A stretch of DNA of 5,267 nt from an uncultured Chitinophagaceae bacterium. Its GTDB lineage: Bacteria; Bacteroidota; Bacteroidia; Chitinophagales; Chitinophagaceae. Position numbers and translations under genes: made by a program. The DNA lies in assembly GCA_946885335.1 (NCBI GenBank), contig CAMPGG010000246.1, positions 1 through 5,267 of the forward strand. Reading direction: 5' to 3'. Shown in pieces: positions 5,259-5,267 of the stretch. The notes below the pieces were generated by a model. That model had not been told where the DNA came from and made no database searches. It was given only the letters and a program-made list of their open reading frames with translations. Within the stretch, counting starts at the first letter, position 1; each line of letters opens with the position of its first letter.

Positions 5259-5267
5259 ATAAGGATT

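Noticed and set aside
5086..5265. Minus-strand frame open from the right edge for 59 codons (Gln/Lys/Asn-rich), plus a 34-codon one in another frame
   Set aside because: The repeats make A/C-rich codons in which stops are rare, two frames are open at once, and the product has no recognisable motif. A truncated 3' end of a gene beyond the edge cannot be excluded.
4910..5267. tmRNA (ssrA), tRNA or CRISPR array in the long non-coding end
   Set aside because: No CCA-ended acceptor stem or T-loop sequence, no tag-peptide frame, and the repeats are irregular without constant-length spacers.

Overview
The window looks like a chromosomal segment from a low-GC member of the Bacteroidota, probably of Chitinophagaceae type. 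The evidence is the protein character (SmpB, AccD and the class I aldolase read like Bacteroidota versions), A/T-rich leaders without clear Shine-Dalgarno sequences, and three copies of the Bacteroidota promoter -7 element TAnnTTTG placed just ahead of genes. The exact lineage is inference from sequence character. No database was searched.

All six genes lie on the minus strand, so transcription runs from high to low coordinates. In that order they are: (1) a BtuF-like class III substrate-binding protein with no export signal (4115-4909); (2) an unrecognised 365-residue protein 20 bases behind it, in which I see a protein-kinase/aminoglycoside-phosphotransferase-like motif series (2997-4094); (3) a class I fructose-bisphosphate aldolase with its own promoter and a strong intrinsic terminator (1874-2932); (4) a 66-residue, highly charged, probably disordered protein (1574-1774); (5) accD, the carboxyltransferase beta subunit of acetyl-CoA carboxylase (566-1492); (6) smpB, the tmRNA partner in ribosome rescue, ending in an intrinsic terminator that begins in its stop codon (45-479).

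Likely transcription units: the binding protein and kinase-like gene are co-transcribed from a promoter at 4922-4929. The aldolase is monocistronic (promoter 2955-2962, terminator 1820-1850). accD starts from a promoter at 1508-1515 that is fused to a 12-bp perfect inverted repeat, and probably reads on into smpB. The genes do not form one pathway: glycolysis/gluconeogenesis, fatty-acid synthesis and trans-translation are housekeeping functions placed side by side.

The last 358 bases (4910-5267) hold no gene I can support. They contain the promoter of the binding-protein gene, a nested inverted-repeat structure (4964-5053), and a strongly strand-asymmetric G/T-rich tract with imperfect GGATTTGG-type repeats (about 5085-5258).

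I found no mobile element, CRISPR array, tRNA or rRNA. The most interesting items are the cryptic kinase-like protein paired with an apparently cytosolic BtuF homologue, the inverted repeats lying across two promoters, and the structured and repetitive region at the right edge.
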